A program made the position numbers and the translations under genes. A stretch of DNA of 64,000 bases, taken from positions 1-64,000 of the forward strand of contig PABA01000203.1 of NCBI GenBank assembly GCA_002699025.1, written 5' to 3'. Origin of the DNA: Sandaracinus sp. (GTDB lineage: Bacteria > Myxococcota_A > Polyangia > Polyangiales > Houyiibacteriaceae). Below, piece after piece: positions 51,803 to 57,523 of this stretch (position 1 is the stretch's first letter; the number at the start of each line of letters is the position of its first letter). A model generated the notes under the pieces. It did no database searches and was not told the origin of the DNA. It worked only from the letters and a program-made list of their open reading frames with translations.

Positions 51803-52304
51803 TCCCGGGCCGCCGACCCAAGCGAAGAGCATGCCGGGGAAGAGCCCCGGCCCGAGGAACGAACGAGGAGAGGAGAACGACCGGCCGAGGCCGGAACGAG
51901 AGCGAGATGGACGCAGCGGGAGGTCATCTCTCGAGACGCGACGGGCGGATCCCGGGCGTCCCGAGCGAGCGCCTCGGTGGCCGAGCACGACCTCGAACGA
52001 GGGCCTGCGCGGTGAGCTCGAGGCAGCCCAGCCCCCGATGGGGGGCCGGACGAGGGGACTCGTACGCGCTGAATCAATCTCTATTTTCATCGAATCACAA
52101 CACTCATAGTTTGCTCACTCTCGCCGAACGTGATGCCCATTCTGCGGACGACTCCGCGGAACAGAGGGAAGAGGCGAAGCGCGAGGAGGCCGGTGCGCCG
52201 GCCCTTCGTGGAGGGTGTCCAGCAGACTGACGCCAGGCTCTCGTGCTCCTTTTACGGGCCGCCTGCGTCAGCGCAGGTGGCCCGTCTTCGTTTCCGTCCC
52301 CGCC
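51803..52304. other. Leader region of the tRNA array
   Basis: No gene is seen in these 500 bp. 52074-52112 is the only AT-rich patch and contains TTTTCA (52084-52089), 15-nt spacer, CATAGT (52105-52110), a possible plus-strand promoter about 195 nt before the first tRNA. A long 14-bp hairpin with TCAG loop (52254-52285) precedes the first tRNA by 19 nt and could be a processing signal or a terminator-like barrier. Confidence 0.45.
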
Positions 52305-52384
52305 CGGGTAGGCGCCGGTGGCCGGCAGGCGGCCTGTAAAGTCGCCGGGGCTCTGCCCACGAGGTTCGATTCCTTCCTGCCCGA
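52305..52384 (+). tRNA. tRNA-Tyr (GTA), array member 1
   Basis: Acceptor CGGGTAG/CTGCCCG, anticodon loop CTGTAAA, long variable arm as expected for tyrosine. The D-loop is only TGG inside a 5-bp GCCGG/CCGGC stem, and the T-stem has a mismatch. Discriminator A; no CCA encoded (ACCG follows). Confidence 0.85.
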
Positions 52385-52474
52385 CCGCGAGAGCTCCCTC
52401 CGAGGACCCCGTTCTCCGACGACCCAGTGGGGGGAGCGCGAGCGAACGACGAGACCGAGGCCCGGCCTCGGCAC

Positions 52475-52545
52475 GGGGCACTAGCTCAACGGCAGAGCAG
52501 CCGGCTCTTAACCGGTCGATCAGGGTTCGACCCCCTGGTGCCCTA
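52475..52545 (+). tRNA. tRNA-Lys (CTT), array member 2
   Basis: Acceptor GGGGCAC/GTGCCCT with a G1-U72 wobble, U8, A9, D-stem GCTC/GAGC, loop CTCTTAA, T-arm CAGGG/CCCTG. Discriminator A, no CCA encoded. D-loop 7 nt. Confidence 0.9.
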
Positions 52546-52638
52546 CCGGCGCCGCGACCCGCTCGCGACGCGACGGGAGAGGTGCGCCCTGCGCCCGCTC
52601 CCGGGAGCCCCCGGCTCCCATCGCTCTTTCGAGAACAC

Positions 52639-52710
52639 ACCGGACTGGTCCAACGGCGAGGACGCGTGGCTCTGAACCACGAGGTCGGGGTTCGACTCCC
52701 TGGTCCGGTA
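52639..52710 (+). tRNA. tRNA-Gln (CTG), array member 3
   Basis: Acceptor ACCGGAC/GTCCGGT, D-stem GTCC/GGAC, anticodon stem CGTGG/CCACG with loop CTCTGAA. Discriminator A, no CCA encoded. A second, standard tRNA-Gln (TTG) lies at 59624. Confidence 0.9.
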
Positions 52711-52866
52711 CCGCGTCACCCCAGCGGGGGTGGCGGGAGGTCTTTGACAATCGGGGGACGTGGGGCGGTGTCGCGCCCGCCTCACGTCACTCCGGCGCTT
52801 CGGCTCGCAGACGAGCTGGGGCGCCGGAGAGCAGGTCTTCGAGCTCGGCTCGGCGGCCTGCGACGT

Positions 52867-52942
52867 GGTGACCGCGCAGAGGTCTGTCCGCTCGGCCGTG
52901 ACCCGAGTCGGCGTCGGGGTTCGATTCCCCCCGGTCACCCCA
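52867..52942 (+). tRNA. tRNA-His (GTG), array member 4
   Basis: Keeps the histidine identity G-1 and C73, with acceptor GTGACCG/CGGTCAC and encoded CCA. The loop CCGTGAC has C33 in place of U33. The D-arm is degenerate (GCAG, AGGT, CTGT; only 16 nt from acceptor to anticodon stem) and the T-stem has one mismatch. Confidence 0.82.
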
Positions 52943-52988
52943 CGGCTCGCTCCGCGGAGCGAGCGCGCGCACCGGGAGCCCGGTGCGT

Positions 52989-53059
52989 GGGGAGGTAGCT
53001 CAGGGAGAGCGCCCCGGCCGTTAACCGGGGTTGTTGCGGTTCGACTCCGCACCTCCCCG
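52989..53059 (+). tRNA. tRNA-Asn (GTT), array member 5
   Basis: Acceptor GGGGAGG/CCTCCCC, D-stem GCTC/GAGC with a 5-nt loop AGGGA, anticodon loop CCGTTAA with C33. T-arm TGCGG/CCGCA; discriminator G as normal for Asn; no CCA encoded. Confidence 0.88.
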
Positions 53060-53086
53060 CCGGGCGGCGACTCCGGTCGCCGCGAC

Positions 53087-53159
53087 GGCTCGAAAGCGCA
53101 TCTGGTGAGCGCGTCCGGTTGAAGCCCGGAAGGTGCAGGTTCGATCCCTGCTCGAGCCA
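53087..53159 (+). tRNA. tRNA-Phe (GAA), array member 6
   Basis: Acceptor GGCTCGA/TCGAGCC, D-stem GCGC/GCGC, anticodon stem TCCGG/CCGGA with loop TTGAAGC (G37), T-arm GCAGG/CCTGC. Positions 8-9 are AA rather than U8. Discriminator A, no CCA. Confidence 0.88.
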
Positions 53160-53206
53160 CCGCGTGGGCGGAGGGGCTGAAGGCCTCGCACCGCCCGCCC
53201 GACGCT

Positions 53207-53281
53207 GCCGCGTGATGAAGCTGGCGTACCAGCTCCGCTGTCTACGGAGTGAGACGGGTTCGATTCCCGTACGCGGCGCCA
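53207..53281 (+). tRNA. tRNA-Asp (GTC), array member 7, first copy
   Basis: Acceptor GCCGCGT/ACGCGGC, loop CTGTCTA with U37 where a purine is normal, T-arm ACGGG/CCCGT, discriminator G and encoded CCA. The D-arm is aberrant: a CTGG/CCAG stem with loop CGTA, preceded by seven unpaired bases. It ends one base before the next tRNA. Confidence 0.87.
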
Positions 53282-53282
53282 C

Positions 53283-53354
53283 CCACTCGTCGTCCAATGG
53301 TGAAGACGCCCGTCTGATACGCGGGAAACGGAAGTTCGATTCTTCCCGAGTGGA
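53283..53354 (+). tRNA. tRNA-Ile (GAT), array member 8
   Basis: Acceptor CCACTCG/CGAGTGG, anticodon stem CCCGT/GCGGG, loop CTGATAC, T-arm GGAAG/CTTCC. The D-stem is 3 bp (GTC/GAC). Discriminator A as for Ile; no CCA encoded. Confidence 0.88.
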
Positions 53355-53384
53355 CCGCGCGCCCCGCGAGGGGAGCGTTCGCGA

Positions 53385-53457
53385 GGGATCGTGGCCCAAC
53401 GGGGAGGGCGCCGGTGTCGCAAGCCGGAGACTGCGGGTTCGAGTCCCGCCGGTTCCA
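53385..53457 (+). tRNA. tRNA-Ala (CGC), array member 9
   Basis: Acceptor GGGATCG/CGGTTCC contains G3-U70, the alanine identity pair. Loop GTCGCAA, D-stem GCCC/GGGC, T-arm GCGGG/CCCGC. Discriminator A, no CCA. Confidence 0.9.
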
Positions 53458-53485
53458 CCGCGCGCCGAACGGGGCGCGTTCGAGA

Positions 53486-53557
53486 GGGGATGTAGCTCAG
53501 GGGGAGAGCGCAGCCATGGCACGGCTGAGGCCGCGGGTTCGATTCCCGCCATCTCCA
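53486..53557 (+). tRNA. tRNA-Ala (GGC), array member 10
   Basis: Acceptor GGGGATG/CATCTCC again with G3-U70; loop ATGGCAC; D-loop AGGGGGA. It is a second Ala-GGC besides the canonical one at 16288, from which it differs through most of the molecule. No CCA encoded. Confidence 0.92.
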
Positions 53558-53584
53558 CCGCGACGGCGCCCGGCGCCGCGCCAT

Positions 53585-53659
53585 GCCCACGATGCGTAGT
53601 CGGCGACGCACCGCCCCGGTAAGGCGGAGAGCCGGGTTCGATTCCCGGCGGGGGCTCCA
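53585..53659 (+). tRNA. tRNA-Thr (GGT), array member 11
   Basis: Acceptor GCCCACG/CGGGGGC with one A-G mismatch, D-stem GCGT/ACGC, anticodon stem CCGCC/GGCGG with loop CCGGTAA (C33). Discriminator T, CCA encoded. Confidence 0.87.
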
Positions 53660-53778
53660 TCTCTCGAGTTGTCGTTCGTTGTTCGTTCCCGCGGGAGGGG
53701 CGCCGACCTCTCCCAGCGCGCCTTCCGGCTCCGCGGCTCCGCTCCGGCGGGGGCTTCGGGGTCGGAAGACGCGCTCCT

Positions 53779-53853
53779 GCCCTCGAAGCGTAGGTAGCGA
53801 CGCGCCGCCCTCGTAAGGCGGAGAGCCGGGTGCGAGTCCCGGCATGGGCTCCA
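53779..53853 (+). tRNA. tRNA-Thr (CGT), array member 12
   Basis: Loop CTCGTAA and D-stem GCGT/ACGC parallel the Thr-GGT gene. The acceptor GCCCTCG/CATGGGC has two mismatches and the T-loop is TGCGAGT, losing U55. CCA is encoded. It may be decaying or specialised. Confidence 0.78.
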
Positions 53854-53862
53854 GACGATTCC

Positions 53863-53940
53863 GGCGCGTTCGTCTAGCGGCACCAGGACACCCGGTTTTC
53901 AGCCGGGGAGGCGGGGGTTCGAATCCCCCACGCGTCACCA
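53863..53940 (+). tRNA. tRNA-Glu (TTC), array member 13
   Basis: Acceptor GGCGCGT/ACGCGTC, TTCGTCTAG D-side typical of Glu, anticodon stem CCCGG/CCGGG with loop TTTTCAG, T-arm GGGGG/CCCCC, encoded CCA. It is the only U34 anticodon in the array. Confidence 0.92.
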
Positions 53941-53941
53941 C

Positions 53942-54012
53942 GCTCCCGTAGTGAAAGGGAATCACGCAGGTTTCCGGAGCCTGAAGTCCACGTTCGAATC
54001 GTGGCGGGAGTG
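53942..54012 (+). tRNA. tRNA-Arg (CCG), array member 14
   Basis: Acceptor GCTCCCG/CGGGAGT with G1-U72, D-stem GTGA/TCAC, loop TTCCGGA, T-arm CCACG/CGTGG. Discriminator G, no CCA. It starts one base after the CCA of the preceding Glu. Confidence 0.9.
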
Positions 54013-54074
54013 CCGCGGAGCTCGGCTCCGCTTCTTCATGGCGGAGCTTCGGCGCCGCGCTCGAGAGAGATCCT

Positions 54075-54148
54075 CCGTGTGTAGCTCAGGCTGGAGGAGC
54101 GCCCCGTTCGGGTCGGGGAGGCCGGCGGTTCGAATCCGTCCACACGGA
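54075..54148 (+). tRNA. tRNA-Pro (CGG), array member 15
   Basis: Acceptor CCGTGTG/CACACGG, D-stem GCTC/GAGC, anticodon stem CCCCG/CGGGG with loop TTCGGGT. C1-G72 with discriminator A as usual for bacterial Pro (C1-G72 is normal). No CCA. Confidence 0.9.
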
Positions 54149-54210
54149 CCGGCGCTTCGGCGCCTTCGCGTGCGCTCTCCATCCGGCCGAGTCGGAGCGA
54201 GGGTGCCGAT

Positions 54211-54285
54211 GCTTCTCTGGTGAAAGCGGAATCACTCGGGCGTGCGGAGCCCGCGTTCCAGGTTCGAGCCCTGGGGGGAGCGCCA
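54211..54285 (+). tRNA. tRNA-Arg (GCG), array member 16
   Basis: Acceptor GCTTCTC/GGGGAGC, D-stem GTGA/TCAC, anticodon stem CGGGC/GCCCG with loop GTGCGGA, encoded CCA. Anticodon GCG is very rare in bacteria, which normally read CGC with ACG (inosine); that gene is also present at 54450. Confidence 0.88.
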
Positions 54286-54289
54286 TCGC

Positions 54290-54357
54290 GTGCCGGTGTT
54301 CTGGGAACGCCGCCGGCTGCAACCCGGCGAAGGTGGGTTCGACTCCCACTCGGCACT
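54290..54357 (+). tRNA. tRNA-Cys (GCA), array member 17
   Basis: Acceptor GTGCCGG/TCGGCAC, anticodon stem GCCGG/CCGGC with loop CTGCAAC, T-arm GTGGG/CCCAC, discriminator U as required for CysRS. The D-arm is minimal, GTTC-TGG-GAAC with a 3-nt loop. Total 68 nt, no CCA. Confidence 0.88.
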
Positions 54358-54449
54358 CCGGCGAGGAGACGATCACCGCCCGCGCGTTCGGCGCGCGGTG
54401 CCGTGCGCTCGCCCTCGCCCACTCTTCGTGCCGCCCGCGGGCGGCGCCT

Positions 54450-54522
54450 GCTTCCGTGGTGAAACGGATCATCACGCGGGTCTACGAAACCCGAGTTCCA
54501 GGTTCGAATCCTGGCGGAAGCG
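54450..54522 (+). tRNA. tRNA-Arg (ACG), array member 18
   Basis: Perfect acceptor GCTTCCG/CGGAAGC, D-stem GTGA/TCAC, loop CTACGAA (A34, normally edited to inosine by TadA), T-arm CCAGG/CCTGG. No CCA. Confidence 0.93.
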
Positions 54523-54558
54523 CCGGCGGTCGCTTCGCGGCGACCCGCCATCACGAAC

Positions 54559-54628
54559 GGCTGCGGGCCGAGGACGGCCGACGCCTCTCATACGGGCGGC
54601 CGCGAGAGTTCGAGTCTCTCCGCAGCCA
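54559..54628 (+). tRNA. tRNA-Met (CAT), array member 19
   Basis: Perfect acceptor GGCTGCG/CGCAGCC, loop CTCATAC, T-arm GAGAG/CTCTC. The paired position 1-72 argues for an elongator (or Ile2) rather than initiator. D-stem is GGCC/GGCC with loop GAGGAC and no normal 8-9. Discriminator A, no CCA. Confidence 0.85.
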
Positions 54629-54629
54629 T

Positions 54630-54702
54630 GCGGGGCGAGTCGTCTGGGGACGACGCCGCCGTCACGAGGCGGACGAGCAGGGTTCGATTCCCTGGCCCCG
54701 TA
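54630..54702 (+). tRNA. tRNA-Val (CAC), array member 20
   Basis: Acceptor GCGGGGC/GCCCCGT with G1-U72, D-stem GTCG/CGAC, anticodon stem CCGCC/GGCGG with loop GTCACGA, T-arm CAGGG/CCCTG. Discriminator A, no CCA. It starts one base after tRNA-Met. Confidence 0.9.
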
Positions 54703-54807
54703 CCGAGGTCGACGCCCAGGCGCCGACCTTCGCGGAAGCAGCCGGTCCGTCTGCGAGCCGGAGCCCCCGAGCCCAGGTGGCGACGACGCGGTCCGCGGCG
54801 GCTCGGC

Positions 54808-54888
54808 GCTGGAGTGGCGGAACGGGAGACGCAGCGTGCTCAAACCACGTGGCCCTCGGGCGTGCAGGTTCGACTCCTGCCTCCAGCA
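54808..54888 (+). tRNA. tRNA-Leu (CAA), array member 21
   Basis: Class II with long variable arm. Acceptor GCTGGAG/CTCCAGC, anticodon stem GCGTG/CACGT with loop CTCAAAC, T-arm GCAGG/CCTGC. Discriminator A as required for LeuRS; no CCA. Confidence 0.92.
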
Positions 54889-54917
54889 CCGCTCGCGCGA
54901 GCGAGCTCATCGATCAT

Positions 54918-54989
54918 GGCGCGTTGTGCATCTGGGTATGCAGCCCCGTTGTCTCCGGGGTGAGACGGGTTCGATTCCCGTACGCGTCG
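54918..54989 (+). tRNA. tRNA-Asp (GTC), array member 22, second copy
   Basis: Acceptor GGCGCGT/ACGCGTC, a normal D-stem TGCA/TGCA, anticodon stem CCCCG/CGGGG with loop TTGTCTC, again with U37. T-arm and end (acggg to cgtc) match the first Asp copy; the 5' half differs. Discriminator G, no CCA. Confidence 0.9.
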
Positions 54990-55012
54990 CCGACGGCTTC
55001 GGCCGTCCATGC

Positions 55013-55094
55013 ACCGGAGTGGCGGAACGGTATACGTAGCGCGCTCAGAACGCGTGGCCCTCGAGGCATGCAGGTTCGACTCCTGTCTCCGGTA
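55013..55094 (+). tRNA. tRNA-Leu (CAG), array member 23
   Basis: Class II. Acceptor ACCGGAG/CTCCGGT, anticodon stem GCGCG/CGCGT with loop CTCAGAA, long variable arm, T-arm GCAGG/CCTGT. Discriminator A, no CCA. Confidence 0.92.
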
Positions 55095-55109
55095 CCGGTA
55101 TTGATGGGA

Positions 55110-55391
55110 GGGGCTGAGCTTCGCCCCTCCCCCGTCGGAGGCGAGCTCCGCCGGGTCCCCCTCCCTCGCGCTCGCTTCGCTCGCACGCGCCTCCCCGTTC
55201 TTCGAGTCCGGGCGAGCGCGGCCTGCGAGGCCGGGCCGAGCGGGCAGATGCGGGCGCGGTCGCTTCGCACGACACGGCGCCATCGCTCGCCACGGGCGCG
55301 CCCGCAGACACCGGGCCGCCCTCCTCTTCCCGCTCTCGGACCGCTCGCTCGGGGCTGAGCTTCGCCCCTCCCCCGTCGGAGGCGAGCTCCG
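55110..55391 (+). repeat. 41-bp direct repeat flanking an array gap
   Basis: Bases 55110-55150 recur exactly at 55351-55391 (ggggctgagcttcgcccctc and onward). The 308-bp stretch between tRNA-Leu (CAG) and tRNA-Val (GAC) has no tRNA or gene. Each copy contains a ggggctgagcttcgcccc hairpin. It looks like a duplication or insertion scar. Confidence 0.85.
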
Positions 55392-55402
55392 GCGCGGATC
55401 AC

Positions 55403-55475
55403 ACGGGATGAGTCGTCTGGGGACGACGCCGCCATGACGAGGCGGAGGAGCAGGGTTCGATCCCCTGATCCCGTA
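55403..55475 (+). tRNA. tRNA-Val (GAC), array member 24
   Basis: Perfect acceptor ACGGGAT/ATCCCGT, D-stem GTCG/CGAC, anticodon stem CCGCC/GGCGG with loop ATGACGA, T-arm CAGGG/CCCTG. Very similar to tRNA-Val (CAC), so the two arose by duplication. No CCA. Confidence 0.92.
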
Positions 55476-55534
55476 CCGACGCGGCGGCGCGCTCTGCGCC
55501 GCGAACGAACACGCGCCCCGACCGGGCGTGCCAC

Positions 55535-55617
55535 GCCAGGGTGGCGAAACGGTAAACGCAGCACGCTGAGGTCGTGTGGCCCCTCGAGGCATGCAGGTTC
55601 GACTCCTGTCCCTGGTA
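55535..55617 (+). tRNA. tRNA-Leu (GAG), array member 25
   Basis: Class II. Acceptor GCCAGGG/CCCTGGT with G1-U72, anticodon stem GCACG/CGTGT with loop CTGAGGT, T-arm GCAGG/CCTGT as in Leu-CAG. Discriminator A, no CCA. Confidence 0.9.
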
Positions 55618-55639
55618 CCGGCGGCGCGAGCCGCCTCCC

Positions 55640-55712
55640 GACGGATTCGTCTAGTGGCCCAGGACGCTTGGTTCTCAGCCAGGAAACACGGGTTCGAGTC
55701 CCGTATCCGTCG
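55640..55712 (+). tRNA. tRNA-Glu (CTC), array member 26
   Basis: Perfect acceptor GACGGAT/ATCCGTC, TTCGTCTAG D-side, anticodon stem CTTGG/CCAGG with loop TTCTCAG, T-arm ACGGG/CCCGT. Discriminator G, no CCA. Last tRNA before the HNH gene. Confidence 0.92.
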
Positions 55713-55834
55713 CCGCGACGCGCACGAGATCGCCGCGCGTCGCTCGGCCGAATGGTCGGCCAGCGGGTCCCCCTTCGCGGGGGCGACCCGTCTCGTCCAC
55801 CACCGCGTGCCGCAGGCACGCAGGAGATCTCGCC

Positions 55835-56353
55835 ATGCGCACGCTCGTTCTCGACCAAGGCTACCAACCGCACCAAATCGTCCCCTGGCAGAAGGCCGTC
55901 ACGCTCCTGTACGTGGGCAAGGCCGACGTCGTGGAGGAGTACGAGGACGTCATCCGTTCCGTCAGCCTCGCGATGCGCATGCCCGCCGTCGTGCGCCTCC
56001 GCCAGGGGAACCGCTTCCGCCAGCACCGCATCAAGTTCTCGCGCCTGAACGTCTTCCTGCGGGACGGCTTCAGCTGCCAGTACTGCGGCGAGAAGCTGCC
56101 GATGCGTGACCTGACGTACGACCACGTCCTGCCGCGCGCCCAGGGCGGCACCACGACGTGGGAGAACATCGTGACCGCGTGCCGCCGCTGCAACGAGCGG
56201 AAGGCGGACCGGACGCCGCAGCAGGCGAAGATGCCGCTCCGCAAGGCGCCGCGTCGGCCGAAGTGGCTGCCCGGGGGCACGCTGCACCTCGACGTCTCGC
56301 ACATCCCGCAGCACTGGCGGACGTGGATGTCCTGGACCTCGGCGCTCGCCTGA
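55835..56353 (+). CDS. HNH endonuclease inside the tRNA array
   Basis: 172 aa. The N-terminal MRTLVLDQGYQPHQIVPWQK and AVTLLYVGKADVVEEYED segment, then SRLNVFLRDGFSCQYCGEKL, LTYDHVLPRAQGGTTTWENI and ACRRCNERK form an HNH domain with two CxxC zinc pairs (CQYC, CRRC) and the DH...N catalytic set. This HNH subfamily is common as a stand-alone chromosomal gene. AGGAG lies 9 nt before the ATG, just after a GCGTGCC/GGCACGC hairpin. Surrounded on both sides by tRNAs in the same direction. Target unknown; a homing, defence or tRNA/DNA nicking role is possible. Confidence 0.9.
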   Translation: MRTLVLDQGYQPHQIVPWQKAVTLLYVGKADVVEEYEDVIRSVSLAMRMPAVVRLRQGNRFRQHRIKFSRLNVFLRDGFSCQYCGEKLPMRDLTYDHVLPRAQGGTTTWENIVTACRRCNERKADRTPQQAKMPLRKAPRRPKWLPGGTLHLDVSHIPQHWRTWMSWTSALA

Positions 56354-56507
56354 TGGGGAGCGCCTTCCGCGTCGGGAATGGTCCCGGCGCGGGCCCTCCG
56401 GGAGGGGGGCGCGCCAACGAACGCCGCGGGAACGCGCGCCTCCCTCCCGGTCCTTTCTTCGCGTCGCCCAGCGGGTGACGCCCCTCCGCCGGCGCCGGCG
56501 GAGCCCT

Positions 56508-56579
56508 CGGGGTGAAGTCTTGGGGGAAGACGCCCGGCTGGGGGCCGGGAAGGTGCAGGTTCGACTCCTGCCACCCCGA
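56508..56579 (+). tRNA. tRNA-Pro (GGG), array member 27
   Basis: Acceptor CGGGGTG/CACCCCG, D-stem GTCT/AGAC, anticodon stem CCCGG/CCGGG with loop CTGGGGG, T-arm GCAGG/CCTGC. Positions 8-9 are AA. Discriminator A, no CCA. Confidence 0.9.
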
Positions 56580-56604
56580 CCGCGCTCTGCGGAGCGCGAT
56601 CGAT

Positions 56605-56688
56605 GGAAGCGAAGCTGGTCGGGGGACCAGGCTCCGTTGGAAGCGGATGCGCGCCCATGGGCGTGGGGTTCGAGTCCTCTCGCTTCCG
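56605..56688 (+). tRNA. tRNA-Ser (GGA), array member 28
   Basis: Class II with a CGCCC/GGGCG variable arm. Acceptor GGAAGCG/CGCTTCC, loop TTGGAAG. The D-stem is extended to 6 bp (CTGGTC/GACCAG) with a 4-nt loop GGGG. Discriminator G as for Ser; no CCA. Confidence 0.88.
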
Positions 56689-56696
56689 CCGACCCT

Positions 56697-56783
56697 GGAG
56701 AGCAAATCGGTGCAGGCCACCGAGCCCGCCTCGAAAGCGGTGCGCGCCTTCGCGGGCGTGGGGTGCGAGTCCTCTGCTCTCCG
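56697..56783 (+). tRNA. tRNA-Ser (CGA), array member 29
   Basis: Class II. Acceptor GGAGAGC/GCTCTCC, loop CTCGAAA, 6-bp D-stem TCGGTG/CACCGA with loop CAGGC. The T-loop is TGCGAGT, losing U55 as in Thr-CGT. Discriminator G, no CCA. Confidence 0.85.
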
Positions 56784-56955
56784 CCGCCGCGTTCATGGAG
56801 GGGCCGCTCTCCCCCTCGCCCTCGCTTCGCTCGCACGCTCTTCGAACGAGAGCGTGGGGGCGGTCCACGAGGGCCGGCGCGGGCGCAGGCGCTCGCGTCG
56901 CTCGAGACGATCACGACGGCCCCGTCGAACGACGCCGGGTCGCTCGGGAGCTCAT

Positions 56956-57023
56956 ACGTCGGTGCTCTGGGAGCAGCTCGGATTCCAAATCCGGTGAGTC
57001 GGGTTCGATTCCTGGCCGGCGTG
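56956..57023 (+). tRNA. tRNA-Trp (CCA), array member 30
   Basis: Acceptor ACGTCGG/CCGGCGT, anticodon stem TCGGA/TCCGG with loop TTCCAAA, discriminator G as required for TrpRS. The D-arm is minimal GCTC-TGG-GAGC. 68 nt, no encoded CCA end. Confidence 0.88.
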
Positions 57024-57066
57024 CCGGTGCGCCTTCGGGCGCGCCTCGGCCTCCCTCGAGGCCTCT

Positions 57067-57152
57067 GGAGAACGAACTGGCCGGGCGGCCAGGCCGGTTT
57101 GCTAAACCGTGCGCACCCGCGTGGGTGTGGGGTTCGAGACCTCCGTTCTCCG
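57067..57152 (+). tRNA. tRNA-Ser (GCT), array member 31
   Basis: Class II. Acceptor GGAGAAC/GTTCTCC, loop TTGCTAA, 6-bp D-stem CTGGCC/GGCCAG with a 4-nt loop, T-loop TTCGAGA. Discriminator G, no CCA. Confidence 0.88.
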
Positions 57153-57276
57153 CCGGCGCGACGCCTCTGCTGACGACGGCGTCGCGACCCCGGTCCTCTG
57201 TTTCCTTCGGTGGGCGGCACCGGAGCTCGTGCGGAGGAGCGATGAGGGGTGCACCCGCCTCCGGGGCACCCCGCCT

Positions 57277-57347
57277 GCGGTGATGGTCCAACGGCACGAC
57301 ACCAGAGTCCCATCCTGGAGACGGGGGTTCGATTCCCCCTCACCGCA
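57277..57347 (+). tRNA. tRNA-Gly (CCC), array member 32
   Basis: Acceptor GCGGTGA/TCACCGC, anticodon stem CCAGA/CCTGG with one mismatch, loop GTCCCAT with normal U33, T-arm GGGGG/CCCCC. Discriminator A where U is usual for bacterial Gly. No CCA. Confidence 0.87.
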
Positions 57348-57372
57348 CCGCCGAGCGCCCCATGGAAGTAGC

Positions 57373-57430
57373 GGGGCCGGAGCGAGTCTCTCCTTCCAAG
57401 AGATCAGGCCACTCGTACTGGTCCGGCCCC
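57373..57430 (+). ncRNA. tRNA-like three-stem element without T-arm
   Basis: 58 nt: outer stem GGGGCCG/CGGCCCC, a TCTCT/AGAGA hairpin and a second hairpin GGCCA/TGGTC with loop CTCGTAC, which reads like an anticodon loop CGT. No TTCGA T-arm is present. It lies between tRNA-Gly (CCC) and the slipin gene, in the same direction. It may be a tRNA remnant, a regulatory leader for the slipin gene, or chance. Confidence 0.35.
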
Positions 57431-57523
57431 TCCGGCGCGTCCCGCCGGAGCTCCCCGTTCTACGTCTTGCCACTGCGTAGGCGCTCGGCCTCCCTTTCCA
57501 CCCCTTTCCCCAGGAGGTGCACC

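Noticed and set aside
53087-57347. Protein-coding frames on both strands across the tRNA array (for example long minus-strand frames at 53021-53965 or 54914-57343)
   Set aside because: They translate antisense tRNA sequence, giving recurrent GNRTR and RESNP-like peptides produced by the reversed T-arm (GGTTCGAATCC). The tRNA folds explain the sequence.
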